Source of the DNA: Kordiimonas pumila
GTDB taxonomy: Bacteria; Pseudomonadota; Alphaproteobacteria; Sphingomonadales; Kordiimonadaceae
DNA: 64,000 nt
Direction: 5' to 3'
Assembly (NCBI RefSeq): GCF_015240255.1
Contig: NZ_CP061205.1
Span: forward strand, 3,210,501 to 3,274,500
How positions within the stretch are numbered: the first letter of the stretch is position 1; each line of letters starts with the position of its first letter. Made by a program: the position numbers and the translations under genes. Below the pieces are notes generated by a model. That model made no database searches. It had not been told where the DNA came from and saw nothing but the letters and a program-made list of their open reading frames with translations. Below, piece after piece: positions 18,123 to 27,705 of the stretch.

Positions 18123-18608
18123 TTATGCAGCCTTGCCGTTACTTTCAAATGCTAATAATCTGTTTACGTCAAGAATAGGTAGCAATTCCCCTTCAAGACG
18201 GTAAATCCCCCGGCTCACTTCCCGCCAACGTGGGTCAAGTGTCACTGGGTTTTTTTCGAACAACTGGTCATCCAGTGACAAAACTTCCCCAACTGCGTCG
18301 ATCTGTAGGCTGTATGGCTCCTCATTATGCTCTACAACCACAGACATGCTTTGCTTACCTTTTTCAAGTGGCGGCAGCCCTAGCCTGCACCTTAAATCAA
18401 TCGCGGTAACAATACGACCACGTAAATTCAGTACCCCGGCCACCCAGTTTGGGGCGAGCGGGATTTTTGTAATCTGCTGTGCATTTAAAACATCATGCAC
18501 ACCAAGAACCGGGATACCAAGTGTCTGGCCACCAACCTTGATGGTGACATAATCTTTGCTGCCAGTTCCAACAACACTTAGATCATCGCGCACAACGAGG
18601 TTATTCAT
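18123..18608 (-). CDS. cheW: Chemotaxis coupling protein CheW
   Basis: 161 residues, one CheW domain (about 15-155). CheW links CheA to chemoreceptors in the signalling array. Visible signatures are TLGIPVLGVHDVL, the IPLAPNWVAGVLNLRGRIV segment and VDAVGE-like IDAVGEVLSL. Its ATG overlaps the cheA stop codon by 4 bases, indicating coupled translation. Confidence 0.95.
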   Translation of the reverse strand: MNNLVVRDDLSVVGTGSKDYVTIKVGGQTLGIPVLGVHDVLNAQQITKIPLAPNWVAGVLNLRGRIVTAIDLRCRLGLPPLEKGKQSMSVVVEHNEEPYSLQIDAVGEVLSLDDQLFEKNPVTLDPRWREVSRGIYRLEGELLPILDVNRLLAFESNGKAA

Positions 18609-21600
18609 GCTGCATCTCCTTTGATCTTAAGCTGTTGAGCAAGGCTTCTGAGCAGTGTGGCCTTATCATATTTGGCGATATAATCATCAAAGCCTGCCTC
18701 ATGACCGCGCCGGATATCGCGCTCTGTTGCCATAGCAGAAAGGGCAACAAGCGGAATTTTATTCCAGTTATCGCTTGCTTTTATAGCCTGAGCAAACTCG
18801 AAACCATCCATTTTAGGCATATCAATATCTGAAACAATCACATCAAAACTATAGCCTTCATCCATGAGTTTCAAAGCAGCGGCAGCACTAGACACAGAAG
18901 TAACATCATAGCCCGCCACACCCAAAACAGGGTTAAGCATATTCCTGAAAAAATCACTGTCATCAACAAACAAGAGGCTCACACCCTTTTCCGGAGCGCC
19001 GTCATCTCGCTGCGCACCGCTTTTTAGCCAGTCACTAAAGGCAAGGCCAAGATAGTAGGAAACATCAATCACTTCCGTTGTTTTACCGTCAATAACCGCT
19101 GAGCCAACAACACCGTCTCTGCTCGATGCCAGTTTTACATCCAGATGTTCTTCAACAATGTCTTTAATTTCATCGACGGCCAGCCCCATGGTATATTCAC
19201 GGTCGGTAAACACTAGAACCGGCTGCCTGCCACTTTCCTGAAGTTTCATACCCTGATCAGCGAGAATAAGCGGCATCAGCGAGCCACGGTATTGCACCAT
19301 ATGCCTGCCGTCAGAAATTTCAACGCTGGCAATATCAATTTCCTCAAGCCGCGCAACTAAACCTAAAGGCACAGCTTTCGGGTTTTTATTGCCCGCCGCA
19401 AAGACCAGCATACTTTCAGTTGTGCCTTTTGCCGCTTTTCTAATTTGTTCTTTCTCTGCTTCGGCTTCTGCCTCGTGGTCACTAACCCCGTTATTGGCAA
19501 GGGAAGCAATACCATTTGGATCCAAAATCATAATCACACTACCATCACCCAGAATGGTATTTCCTGAATAGATTTGAAGGTCCTTCAAGATAGGGGCAAC
19601 TGGTTTTACAACGATCTCTTCTGTATCAAAAACCTGATCGACAACGATACCAAAAGTAAAAGGGCCAACCTGTGTAACAACAATAAAGTCATCCACATTT
19701 TCGCGTGCATCAATTTCTGCGCGGGTCATGAACCCCAGAACCTCATTCAAATACACAAGCGGCAACAGCCTGTTCCGCAAGCGCAGAACAGGTGTATCCT
19801 TAATGTTTTCAATTTTGTGTTCTGATTTGGCAGAGGCCCGCACAAGCTCTAAAACACTGATCTGAGGAATAGCATAACGTTCGTCGGCGGCTTTCACAAT
19901 CAAGCCCGCCACAATCGCAAGTGTTAGTGGTATTTTAATAGAGAAAGACGTTCCCTTGCCTTCAATGGACACCATATCAATGGTGCCGCCAATTTTTTCA
20001 ATGTTAGAGCGGACAACGTCCATACCAACACCGCGCCCAGAAACGCTGGTAACCTTTTCAGCCGTAGAAAACCCCGGGTGGAAAATAAACTTCTGAACCT
20101 GCGTATCAGACATGTCTTCAAGCTCGGCCTTGGTCGCAAGGCCTTTCTCCAGAATTTTACTAGAGAGCTTAGAAACAGAAATACCGCGGCCATCATCCTT
20201 GATTTCAATGATAATATGGCCGCCCTCATGGTACGCATTCAATACAATTGTGCCATGCGCAGGCTTGCCCAGTGCAATACGCTCTGCCGGTGTTTCTGTA
20301 CCGTGGTCCGCCGAGTTACGCACCATATGCGTTAGCGGATCTTTAATCAGCTCTAAGACCTGCCGGTCAAGTTCGGTTTCTGCACCGATCATTTCCAGCT
20401 CGATTTTCTTATCAAGCTCGACTGTCAAATCCCGTACAATCCGAGGCAGCTTCGCCCATGCGTTCCCAATCGGCTGCATGCGCGTTTTCATAACATTTTC
20501 CTGAAGCTCGGTTGTGCACTGGCTTAGGCGCTGCAACGGCACGGCAAGTTCGGAATTATCAATATCGCGGGTAATTTGTAAAAGCTGGTTACGTGTCAGC
20601 ACCAGTTCCGACACCATGTTCATCAGGTCTTCCAGCAAATCCACGCTTACTCTGATAGACTGGCTAACACGCTTACTTTCCTGCCCAGACGTGTCTTGCT
20701 GGTTAGCGGCACCGGCCTTTGCTTCTTGCCCAGCTTTATTAGCTGGCGCTTTTGCCAGCACTTTAGAGGCGGTAATAACAGCCTCGCGAACAAGTTCAAA
20801 CGTCATTACGGCTTCATCAACAGCATCCTCTGACACTTTGCATTCAGCAAGCACATCCTTAACAACGGTCAAAAGCTGGTCAAATTGCCTATCGCCAAAC
20901 CCTGTCACAGTCACAAGCTGGCGACCAACAGTATCTGCTGTATCGAGGTCATCTTTAAACAAGGCAATCATCAGCCCCATGAAGCGACCCTTGCGCTGAT
21001 CTAGCGTAGAGTTTTCAAAAAACTTTGCCAAATTTGCGTCGTTGGAAAGGCGCGAAGCAATCAAGTGTGAAGCAACAGCGATCGAATCTTCACCGCCAAC
21101 ACGATCAAATAGTGATTTTTGGGTAGACTTTGCAGATGACTTTGATGGCTCAGGCTTTTCGTCAGCGCCTTCATCCGGCCCTGGTGCCGCATTAAAAACA
21201 GCTTCCAGTTCCTCAAGGGAAACTTCGCCAGCCTTCAACGGACGTCCTAGAACCGGGTCAATAATTTCGCCTTCAACGGTATTTGGTTCAGGCTCATCAG
21301 GGGCGCTTATCTCACCCTCGGCAATAGCATCTAACCGACTAATAAGATCGCTATCATCCCCGTCTGGCTCTTCTTCCGTTGCTTCAAGCCCTGCCAGAAT
21401 TTCCTTAATACAATCAAGGCTTTCCAGAATAACGGTTACAGCATGCTCTGAAACCAGTAACTCGCCGTCCCTAAACTTCCCCAGAACGTTTTCTGAAGCA
21501 TGCGCAACAGATTCAAGCCTCGGCAGGCCTAAAAATCCGCACGTTCCTTTAATTGTGTGAACCAAACGGAATATATTATCGAGAACCTCTTTATTGTTTG

Positions 21601-21688
21601 GGTCCTGCTCCAGCTTAACAAGCTCAACATCAACAACGTCAATGCTCTCGCCTGTTTCCGTTAAAAATTCATTTAATAAATCATCCAT
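18605..21688 (-). CDS. cheA: Hybrid chemotaxis histidine kinase CheA with a globin-like insert, two CheW domains and a C-terminal receiver
   Basis: 1027 residues from the ATG at 21688; ATGs at 21697 and 21742 are in frame with no clear ribosome site. Domain order: Hpt (1-110, phospho-His H44 in VHTIKGTCGF), an acidic linker, a truncated-hemoglobin-like domain (about 190-307), dimerisation and HATPase domains (about 342-590, N-box N458, GRGVGMDVV), a CheW domain (about 595-735), a second CheW-like domain (757-885), and a receiver (903-1020, D954). CheA phosphorylates CheY and CheB in response to receptor signals. The globin-like part resembles group 1 truncated hemoglobins (SLFDRVGGEDSI, LAKFFEN) but has valine where the heme-binding histidine belongs. 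The start choice is uncertain by at most 18 residues. Confidence 0.93.
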   Translation of the reverse strand: MDDLLNEFLTETGESIDVVDVELVKLEQDPNNKEVLDNIFRLVHTIKGTCGFLGLPRLESVAHASENVLGKFRDGELLVSEHAVTVILESLDCIKEILAGLEATEEEPDGDDSDLISRLDAIAEGEISAPDEPEPNTVEGEIIDPVLGRPLKAGEVSLEELEAVFNAAPGPDEGADEKPEPSKSSAKSTQKSLFDRVGGEDSIAVASHLIASRLSNDANLAKFFENSTLDQRKGRFMGLMIALFKDDLDTADTVGRQLVTVTGFGDRQFDQLLTVVKDVLAECKVSEDAVDEAVMTFELVREAVITASKVLAKAPANKAGQEAKAGAANQQDTSGQESKRVSQSIRVSVDLLEDLMNMVSELVLTRNQLLQITRDIDNSELAVPLQRLSQCTTELQENVMKTRMQPIGNAWAKLPRIVRDLTVELDKKIELEMIGAETELDRQVLELIKDPLTHMVRNSADHGTETPAERIALGKPAHGTIVLNAYHEGGHIIIEIKDDGRGISVSKLSSKILEKGLATKAELEDMSDTQVQKFIFHPGFSTAEKVTSVSGRGVGMDVVRSNIEKIGGTIDMVSIEGKGTSFSIKIPLTLAIVAGLIVKAADERYAIPQISVLELVRASAKSEHKIENIKDTPVLRLRNRLLPLVYLNEVLGFMTRAEIDARENVDDFIVVTQVGPFTFGIVVDQVFDTEEIVVKPVAPILKDLQIYSGNTILGDGSVIMILDPNGIASLANNGVSDHEAEAEAEKEQIRKAAKGTTESMLVFAAGNKNPKAVPLGLVARLEEIDIASVEISDGRHMVQYRGSLMPLILADQGMKLQESGRQPVLVFTDREYTMGLAVDEIKDIVEEHLDVKLASSRDGVVGSAVIDGKTTEVIDVSYYLGLAFSDWLKSGAQRDDGAPEKGVSLLFVDDSDFFRNMLNPVLGVAGYDVTSVSSAAAALKLMDEGYSFDVIVSDIDMPKMDGFEFAQAIKASDNWNKIPLVALSAMATERDIRRGHEAGFDDYIAKYDKATLLRSLAQQLKIKGDAA

Positions 21689-21809
21689 GTCCGTCATCCA
21701 TGCAAGGAAAAGCGTGTGTACGTATAAGATATTGATGTACAAATAATGTCACGAAGCCAGCCTAAGGTAAAAAGAGTTAAGAACGTGTAAAACCTATCGT
21801 AATTATTAA

Positions 21810-22451
21810 TTATAATGCTTTTTTAAGTAAGCTTGCATGCACTGCAATTTGCTCGCCTTCTGTAAAATCAAGTTCCAGATGCCCACCTAATTCACGCACA
21901 AGAAGCGATGCAAGATGTGCAGGAGCGGTTCTTGGTTCCAGTTCATCCATAGCATTTCCTGCTGTCAGTGTGGCTCTGATATTTTCAGGAAAAATAATAC
22001 GTGCACCACTCGCAAGCACCGATATATTAATGGCCTCATCTGCTTCATCTAGTTGAACCGTAATTTTGCCGCCCCGGATAAGTGTTTCAGAAACCACAAG
22101 ACACAGGTTTAAAAGCAGCTTCACAACGCTTTTGCTCGCACTTGGTACAGATACCTGCCAATCCATTTCAATGCGGCTGCCACTTATCAGGGCGCGTGTA
22201 GCTTTTTCAGCTTCGCGCATATCAAGCTGTGCGGAAAAGCCCCCAGCCGCCCCAAAGGCAAGCCTGAAAAACTGTAATTTATTAACTGTCTGTCTTGTCG
22301 ATTTATCAATAAGATCAAGCACAGCATCGCGCATTGCGGGATCTTTTTCTTCTGCCAGAATTTCAAGCCCGTTATTAATCGCTCCCACAGGGCTAACAAG
22401 ATCATGACACAATCGCGAACATAACAGCGAAGCAAAATCCAGATCAGACAT
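21810..22451 (-). CDS. chpT: Histidine phosphotransferase ChpT
   Basis: 213 residues from the ATG at 22451, preceded by GGGGGAGA; an upstream frame to 22484 is unlikely. Residues 4-20 (FASLLCSRLCHDLVSPVG) contain the phospho-histidine in the CHDLVSP motif characteristic of ChpT. The C-terminal half is a degenerate HATPase-like fold. ChpT passes phosphate from CckA to CtrA and CpdR. The gene lies directly upstream of cheA on the same strand, so the relay gene and the chemotaxis operon may be co-transcribed. In many alphaproteobacteria chpT lies near flagellar or che genes. Confidence 0.9.
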   Translation of the reverse strand: MSDLDFASLLCSRLCHDLVSPVGAINNGLEILAEEKDPAMRDAVLDLIDKSTRQTVNKLQFFRLAFGAAGGFSAQLDMREAEKATRALISGSRIEMDWQVSVPSASKSVVKLLLNLCLVVSETLIRGGKITVQLDEADEAINISVLASGARIIFPENIRATLTAGNAMDELEPRTAPAHLASLLVRELGGHLELDFTEGEQIAVHASLLKKAL

Positions 22452-22629
22452 CTTTTCTCCCCCTATGCACCGCCAGTATACCATCTAAATGAAATACGAC
22501 AGGTTTCTCATGACAGGCAGTTATTTAATACCTATAAAGCAATAACAACTGCTCTGACACGCTACTTTAACCAAGGAATGCATCAGGGCCAAGCAACAAA
22601 ACCAGTATAGTTAATTTTTTGGGGTAGTT

Positions 22630-23451
22630 ATGACACCTGATCTGCATAGAATAACCGAGCCACTGATTAAGACCATGCTACACGCAGGCAGTGTAGTGAT
22701 GAAAGTTTTTCATTCAAACTTTGAAGTTTACGGCAAAGCAGATACATCGCCTGTCACCGAAGCAGACCGGCGCGGCGAAGAAATCATAACAAAAGCACTT
22801 CATAAAATTGCCCCTGACATCCCTGTTGTTGGCGAAGAAGCAAAATCAGAAGGCCAGTGCCCTGATATCTCTGGTGGTATATTTTGGCTTGTTGACCCCC
22901 TGGACGGTACAAAAGAGTTTGTTAAAAAAGGCTCTGATTTTACCGTTAATATTGGCCTAATCAAAGACGGCCACCCCATTATGGGGCTAGTTCTTGCCCC
23001 TGCCATGAATAAACTTTACTGGGGCATTGTAGGCTCGGGTGCATGGGTCGCTGATGTTGAAGATAATAGTATCATAAATACAAAATCCATATCCACCCGC
23101 ACCGCCAACCCGGATAAGCTTGTTATAGTCGCCAGCAAATCACATCGCTCCTCTGAGTTGGAAGCCTATCTCGAGAATTTTCCCGGTGCAGACAATGTTT
23201 CAATTGGCTCCAGCCTGAAACTCTGTCTGTTAGCAACCGGCGAAGCAGACCTTTACCCTCGTCTAGGCCCAACATGTGAATGGGATACAGCGGCGGCACA
23301 TGCTGTTCTTCTGGCGGCTGGCGGTTCTGTTGAAGTGGTAGGTGGAGCACCGCTCACCTATGCAAAAGACCTAACCACCTTTTTAAACCCATGGTTTCTG
23401 TGCCGGGCTGATACAACATTTCAAGTGCCTACACTGCAAGCAACGGTGTAA
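22630..23451 (+). CDS. cysQ: 3'(2'),5'-bisphosphate nucleotidase CysQ
   Basis: 273 residues of the inositol-monophosphatase fold. Motifs GEEAKSEG (metal glutamate) and WLVDPLDGTKEFV (metal aspartates, with the KEF characteristic of CysQ rather than SuhB) are clear, as is CEWDTAAAHAVLLAAGG. CysQ hydrolyses 3'-phosphoadenosine 5'-phosphate, a by-product of sulfate assimilation and of sulfotransferases. This is of note because a sulfotransferase gene lies at 49.2 kb. The gene stands alone, divergent from chpT. Confidence 0.94.
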   Translation: MTPDLHRITEPLIKTMLHAGSVVMKVFHSNFEVYGKADTSPVTEADRRGEEIITKALHKIAPDIPVVGEEAKSEGQCPDISGGIFWLVDPLDGTKEFVKKGSDFTVNIGLIKDGHPIMGLVLAPAMNKLYWGIVGSGAWVADVEDNSIINTKSISTRTANPDKLVIVASKSHRSSELEAYLENFPGADNVSIGSSLKLCLLATGEADLYPRLGPTCEWDTAAAHAVLLAAGGSVEVVGGAPLTYAKDLTTFLNPWFLCRADTTFQVPTLQATV

Positions 23452-23461
23452 CCATAAATGC

Positions 23462-23483
23462 CGGCAGGCCACACGGCCTGCCG
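23462..23483. terminator. GC-rich hairpin between convergent cysQ and a small gene
   Basis: CGGCAGGCC, a 4-base loop ACAC, and GGCCTGCCG form a perfect 9-bp stem placed 10 bases after the cysQ stop. No T-run follows on either strand, so it is either a weak terminator or an mRNA end stabiliser. Confidence 0.55.
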
Positions 23484-23496
23484 CAAATAGAATAGC

Positions 23497-23832
23497 CTAA
23501 CTGCTTTTATGGTCTTCCTTCAGGTCAGCAATCTGTTCTTTATGCTCTTGTTCCATTTCCTTGCGCTGTTTTCTGTGCTCCATCGCAAGCTTGGACCGAT
23601 CTGCGTCGGTTGATGCATTTGTCATGTCATTACTTTGCTCTTCAATCATGGCGTCCCATTCCTGTTGCTGACGCTTAATCAAAGCCGCTAGTTCCCGCGC
23701 ATACTCACGGTCTGCCTGCTGGTTATACTGGGCCAACATCAATTTGGGCGCATCTGCCAACACCGCAGAACCAGCACCCAAAGAAAAAATCATTACTGTT
23801 GCACTAACTGTATGTTTAAAAAAATGTTTCAT
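23497..23832 (-). CDS. Small exported coiled-coil protein of unknown function
   Basis: 111 residues. A Sec signal peptide is likely at 1-26 (basic start, hydrophobic VSATVMIFSLGAG, AxA-like end VLADA). The rest is highly charged helix rich in Gln, Glu, Lys and Met with a long run of heptad-like residues (about 40-108). No catalytic motif is visible. Such proteins may be periplasmic chaperone-like (Spy-like) or structural, but no family was recognised. GGAGGA precedes the ATG. Confidence 0.7.
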   Translation of the reverse strand: MKHFFKHTVSATVMIFSLGAGSAVLADAPKLMLAQYNQQADREYARELAALIKRQQQEWDAMIEEQSNDMTNASTDADRSKLAMEHRKQRKEMEQEHKEQIADLKEDHKSS

Positions 23833-24006
23833 GGCTTATCCTCCACTACATTTGCCCCTCAAGAAGTAGAGTACCCGCCTTAATTGTGATTTCTGTGTCT
23901 AAACTATGGTAATAGTGTGGCTCGCAAATTAAGCGTCATATTGCTGTATTAAATCCGGCCATTTCGCGGTATTCTCTGTGTCTGTCATGAACAAAAGGAT
24001 ATATAG

Positions 24007-24567
24007 ATGGCCATCTTGTTTCTTGGAATAGCCCTGTTTTTTGGGCTACATATGATACCCTATTTTGGGCAAGCACTCCGCACTAACCTTATCGGCAAAA
24101 TTGGCGCATTACCCTATAAAGGCCTGTTTGCCCTTGCCTCCCTCTGCAGCTTTGTTGTTATCGTGATGGGCTGGCAATCTGTTGATGTAATCCAAATATA
24201 CTCGCCGCCAGTTTGGGGGAAGCATGTTACTTTCCTGTTCGTGCTTATTGGCATCATACTTTTTATTGCAAGCAACGCCCCCACAAACATTAGGCGTATC
24301 CTGCGGCACCCACAGCTTATAGGGGTAACCATCTGGGGTATTGGCCACCTGTTTGCAAACGGCGAGAACCGCTCAGTTCTGCTGTTTGGGGGCTTTATTA
24401 TTTTCAGCCTTGTCAGCATATGGGCCACCAACCGGCGCGACGGCGTGTGGGTGAAACGCGATAAAGTGTCCCCGATCAGCGATATTATTACTGTGCTGAT
24501 AGGTATCGGCGTTTATGGAATATTCTTTACTTTCCACCAAAACATAATTGGTGTGCCGGTCATGTAA
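24007..24567 (+). CDS. NnrU-family membrane protein
   Basis: 186 residues, about five transmembrane helices. NnrU proteins are linked to nitric oxide or nitrite metabolism in denitrifiers and are related to methyltransferases of the isoprenylcysteine type, but have no established activity. Family features are the opening LFLGIALFFGLHMIPYF, the middle RHPQLIGVTIWGIGHLFANG (histidine-containing) and the FTFHQNIIGV end. No denitrification gene is nearby. AAAGGAT lies upstream of the start. Confidence 0.85.
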   Translation: MAILFLGIALFFGLHMIPYFGQALRTNLIGKIGALPYKGLFALASLCSFVVIVMGWQSVDVIQIYSPPVWGKHVTFLFVLIGIILFIASNAPTNIRRILRHPQLIGVTIWGIGHLFANGENRSVLLFGGFIIFSLVSIWATNRRDGVWVKRDKVSPISDIITVLIGIGVYGIFFTFHQNIIGVPVM

Positions 24568-24568
24568 T

Positions 24569-24985
24569 CTAAAGCAGTTCCAGAATATGAGCTGGATCTG
24601 CTAAAATTCCAGCGGCGATGATATCCGCCATATTGTCGCCGCTAAAATACCATTCAGACGCTATTTTACCGCCTGCCCACATTTGAATATGCAGCCCGTC
24701 AACCGTATGCGGCAAGCCCTCTGCCCCACTATACGAAACAAAGTTCTTGAAAACGCAAAATTCGCTGAACGTATCAACAAATAAACCTGAAATAGTGCAT
24801 GTAAGCTGCGTTACTGATTGCATAAAAGGCATTTGACGCGCCATGCAATCATGCAGGCCTTCACCGAATACGGCACCGTTTGCATACATAACGCCGTAAT
24901 CAGCCAGAAACTGGTCCATCGCTTCCAGTATCTGGCCTTGTTCTAAAAGCGCTATATGCCTTTCAATATCAGCCTGTAACGACAC
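24569..24985 (-). CDS. SnoaL/NTF2-like small protein
   Basis: 138 residues. The pattern of a helical N-terminus (DIERHIALLEQGQILEAMDQFLADYGV) followed by beta strands ending in GLHIQMWAGGKIASEWYF resembles the cone-shaped NTF2/SnoaL-like fold, which includes isomerases and ligand-binding proteins. No catalytic assignment is possible. The start is GTG at 24985, with AGG upstream. It begins 9 bases after the tolB stop, so it is probably the last gene of the tol operon. Confidence 0.65.
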   Translation of the reverse strand: MSLQADIERHIALLEQGQILEAMDQFLADYGVMYANGAVFGEGLHDCMARQMPFMQSVTQLTCTISGLFVDTFSEFCVFKNFVSYSGAEGLPHTVDGLHIQMWAGGKIASEWYFSGDNMADIIAAGILADPAHILELL

Positions 24986-24994
24986 TTAAACCTG

Positions 24995-26362
24995 CTATTT
25001 TGACGTAACTGGTAGAGGCGGCGACCATGCTGGGTCACTGGCATCAAACGGTGTTGAGACCTTGCGTTCATTATAGCCTGTCAGGTCCACCGACCATAGG
25101 CTAGGTCTGCCAGAAGCGCTTGAACCATCATAAGGGTTTGTCCTAAAGAACATTAACACGCGCCCATTAGGTGACCATGTTGGCCCCTCATCCTGAAAAG
25201 CGTCTGTCAACAAGCGTTCTCCCTTGCCCTCGGGGTTCATAACACCAATTCTAAACTTGCTGTCCCCAATTTTAGTGAACGCAATCAGGTCGCCGCGCGG
25301 TGACCAAACCGGTGTTGCATAGCGCCCTTTACCAAAAGATATCCGGTGTACATTGCGACCATCTGAATCCATAACATACAGTTGCTGGCTGCCACCACGA
25401 TCAGAATTGAACGTAATTTTTCTGCCGTCTGGCGAATAGGAAGGCGATGTATCAATGCCCGGATTATCCGTCAGCCTGGTCATTTTACGGCTTCTCAGGT
25501 CCATAACATAAACATCTGTATTGCCGTTTTCAGCAAGGGACATAACCACCTTGTTGCCGTCCGGTGAAAAACGCGGAGCAAAGGTCATATTCGGGAAATC
25601 ACCCAACACCTCAAACCTGTTTGACAGAATGTTAAACAGATACACCCTTGGTTTATCGTTAAAATAGCTAAGGAATGTAATTTCCTGACGATTTGGGCTA
25701 AATCGCGGCGTTAAAACAAGGTAGCTACCGTCTGTCAGAAGTTGCTGGTTTGCGCCGTCCTGATCCATAATTGCCAAGCGCTTTTTACGGTTCAGCGGGT
25801 CGCCCTGCTCGGCAATATAAACAATGCGGGTGTCAAAATAACCTTCTTCACCAGTAAGGCGGCTATATATCCGGTCAGAGATTACATGGGCAATACGGCG
25901 CCAATTGGAAACCGGGGTATTATAGCCAACACCTTCCATTTGCACTTCGGCAACCACATCCCACAGTCGAAACTCAACCCGAAGGTTACCGTTTGGTTGA
26001 ATTTGAAGGCGCCCCGTTACCAAACCCTGTACTGCAAGGGGCCGCCACGAAGCAAAATTAGGTGCCACAACATCAGCCGTAATACGTTCAATAAACGCAT
26101 TTTCATCAACCGCTCTAAAAAGCCCGGTTGAAACAAGGTTACTGGTTATGACCTGTGAAATACTGACACCAATATCTGACAAAGTACCTGTCGGCGTTTC
26201 AACATCCTGAACCGGCACAAAGTCAGGTATCGCAATTGGCACGGGGTCTATAGTACCGCGGTTTACATCAACCCGCAGCTGCGCATGTGCCATACTTGCC
26301 CCAACAAGGCACATAAGAATAACACCTAGAATACGATTTACAGACTTCCTAATCATAGCCAT
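24995..26362 (-). CDS. tolB: Tol-Pal system protein TolB
   Basis: 455 residues. A signal peptide (about 1-27, ending in AHAQ) leads to the periplasmic N-terminal domain (30-165) and a six-bladed beta-propeller with repeated [10 protein letters not shown] / FSPDGNKVV / [10 protein letters not shown] / [10 protein letters not shown] / [10 protein letters not shown] units. TolB cycles between Pal and TolA and helps constrict the outer membrane at division. GGAGGG precedes the ATG at 26362. It follows tolA with 2 bases between. Confidence 0.97.
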   Translation of the reverse strand: MAMIRKSVNRILGVILMCLVGASMAHAQLRVDVNRGTIDPVPIAIPDFVPVQDVETPTGTLSDIGVSISQVITSNLVSTGLFRAVDENAFIERITADVVAPNFASWRPLAVQGLVTGRLQIQPNGNLRVEFRLWDVVAEVQMEGVGYNTPVSNWRRIAHVISDRIYSRLTGEEGYFDTRIVYIAEQGDPLNRKKRLAIMDQDGANQQLLTDGSYLVLTPRFSPNRQEITFLSYFNDKPRVYLFNILSNRFEVLGDFPNMTFAPRFSPDGNKVVMSLAENGNTDVYVMDLRSRKMTRLTDNPGIDTSPSYSPDGRKITFNSDRGGSQQLYVMDSDGRNVHRISFGKGRYATPVWSPRGDLIAFTKIGDSKFRIGVMNPEGKGERLLTDAFQDEGPTWSPNGRVLMFFRTNPYDGSSASGRPSLWSVDLTGYNERKVSTPFDASDPAWSPPLPVTSK

Positions 26363-26364
26363 GT

Positions 26365-27243
26365 TTACCCTCCGGCGAATTCAGCGCCGTTAAAGTTAAA
26401 GTCAATATATTTTTGCCCCGCACCAATATACTGCGAAGCTTCTTCAAATGGTTCGCATATACGCACCGCTCTGCGGGCGCTTTCTGCAAATACACGGTAA
26501 AAAGCCCGGTCTGGATCGTCCAGATTACCAGCATCAACAAACTCTGGCGGCCGTGAAAGTGTGCCGTCAGGTCTAAGCCAAATACGCACCGTTACCTGCA
26601 TTTTTTCAACATCTTTTGCCCCACGAGGAAAAGTCCAGCATCCAGCAAGTTTCTGGCTTAAAGCATCGCGCAGCGACGCTGTTGCAACAGTTCCCCGCAG
26701 TGACTGCGCCAATGCCGTTGGTTTTTCTTCAGGCTTTTTCGCCTTTTGTTTTTCCTCGCGCTCTTTATCTGCCTGATCCATTTGGCGCTGCTCTTCCTCG
26801 ATCGACTTATCAATCAACGATGATATCCGGCTAATTTTAAGCCGCGAAGGGGCCTTCGGCTTTGTGCGTGGCACCACATTGCTTGCAAGCTTGCGTGCCT
26901 CGGAAATTTCAGGCTTTGGCTGTAGTTTTGGTTTCGGTTCTGGTGCCACTTCTTTCTTTGGCGGTGTTTTGTCAGGCAGCGGTACAGCTTCAGCTACTGG
27001 CGCAGGCGCTTGCTCTGCAGCAGCATAGTTTTTCTCTGGCTCTTCTTCCTGCGGTTTCTGTTCCACAACTTCCTCTGGCGCTGTTTGCCGTGTTTGGTCT
27101 GCAATTTGTACAAACTCAATTGCAATAGGCGGCGGCGGTGTGGGGCGCGGGCGTGATAGCTCAGGCAAGCCCAACAAAGCCACCAAGACCACCCCTACAT
27201 GCAGAAGTGCCGATAAAATCCAGCCCAAATTACCACCAGACAC
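26365..27243 (-). CDS. tolA: TolA-like periplasm-spanning protein
   Basis: 292 residues with one N-terminal membrane helix (about 6-25), a Pro/Glu/Lys/Ala-rich spacer (about 30-200, PPPP, many PKP and KE runs) and a C-terminal TonB/TolA-type domain (about 205-287, [16 protein letters not shown]). TolA uses the TolQR proton motor to reach Pal and TolB. The order tolQ-tolR-tolA-tolB secures the name despite low sequence conservation. The start codon is GTG at 27243, with GGAG 9 bases upstream. Confidence 0.93.
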   Translation of the reverse strand: MSGGNLGWILSALLHVGVVLVALLGLPELSRPRPTPPPPIAIEFVQIADQTRQTAPEEVVEQKPQEEEPEKNYAAAEQAPAPVAEAVPLPDKTPPKKEVAPEPKPKLQPKPEISEARKLASNVVPRTKPKAPSRLKISRISSLIDKSIEEEQRQMDQADKEREEKQKAKKPEEKPTALAQSLRGTVATASLRDALSQKLAGCWTFPRGAKDVEKMQVTVRIWLRPDGTLSRPPEFVDAGNLDDPDRAFYRVFAESARRAVRICEPFEEASQYIGAGQKYIDFNFNGAEFAGG

Positions 27244-27267
27244 TTGGTGTTACTCCACAACCTGTTA

Positions 27268-27705
27268 CTATTTTTGTTCCGCCACAAGCGCCACTTTCGT
27301 GAAACCACCAGCATTTATGGCACCGATCACCTGCATAACTTGCCCGTAATCCAGCCGTGTATCGCCCCGCACATATATGCGGGTATCTTTATCATTACCT
27401 GCAATTGCCGTTAGGCGCGGTACCAGTTCATCAAGTGTTATTTCAGTTTCCACAATAAATATGGCACCTTCATGATTAATAGTAATCTCAAGCGGCTTAT
27501 TATCCTGCGGCAGAGGTTTTGCTTGCGCTTTGGGTAAATCCACCTGAACACCAGCGGTAAGCAGTGGTGCCGCCACCATAAAAACAATCAGCAGTACCAG
27601 CATAACATCCACAAAGGGGGTTACGTTAATTTCTGCCATCGGCTTATAACGCCCACGCCTGCCGGCCGTGCCGCGCCCTGTGCCGCTTGTAACTGTCGCG
27701 CCCAT
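27268..27705 (-). CDS. tolR: Tol-Pal system protein TolR
   Basis: 145 residues of the ExbD/TolR family. A Gly/Arg-rich cytoplasmic start is followed by MAEINVTPFVDVMLVLLIVFMV, in which the aspartate is the proton-carrying residue of the single membrane helix. The periplasmic domain includes DTRIYVRGDTRLDYGQVMQV. It overlaps the tolQ stop by one base (TAATG). Confidence 0.97.
   Translation of the reverse strand: MGATVTSGTGRGTAGRRGRYKPMAEINVTPFVDVMLVLLIVFMVAAPLLTAGVQVDLPKAQAKPLPQDNKPLEITINHEGAIFIVETEITLDELVPRLTAIAGNDKDTRIYVRGDTRLDYGQVMQVIGAINAGGFTKVALVAEQK

Noticed and set aside
18062-18148. N-terminal extension of CheY to an upstream ATG
   Set aside because: The extra residues are unlike receivers and the internal ATG has a strong ribosome site.
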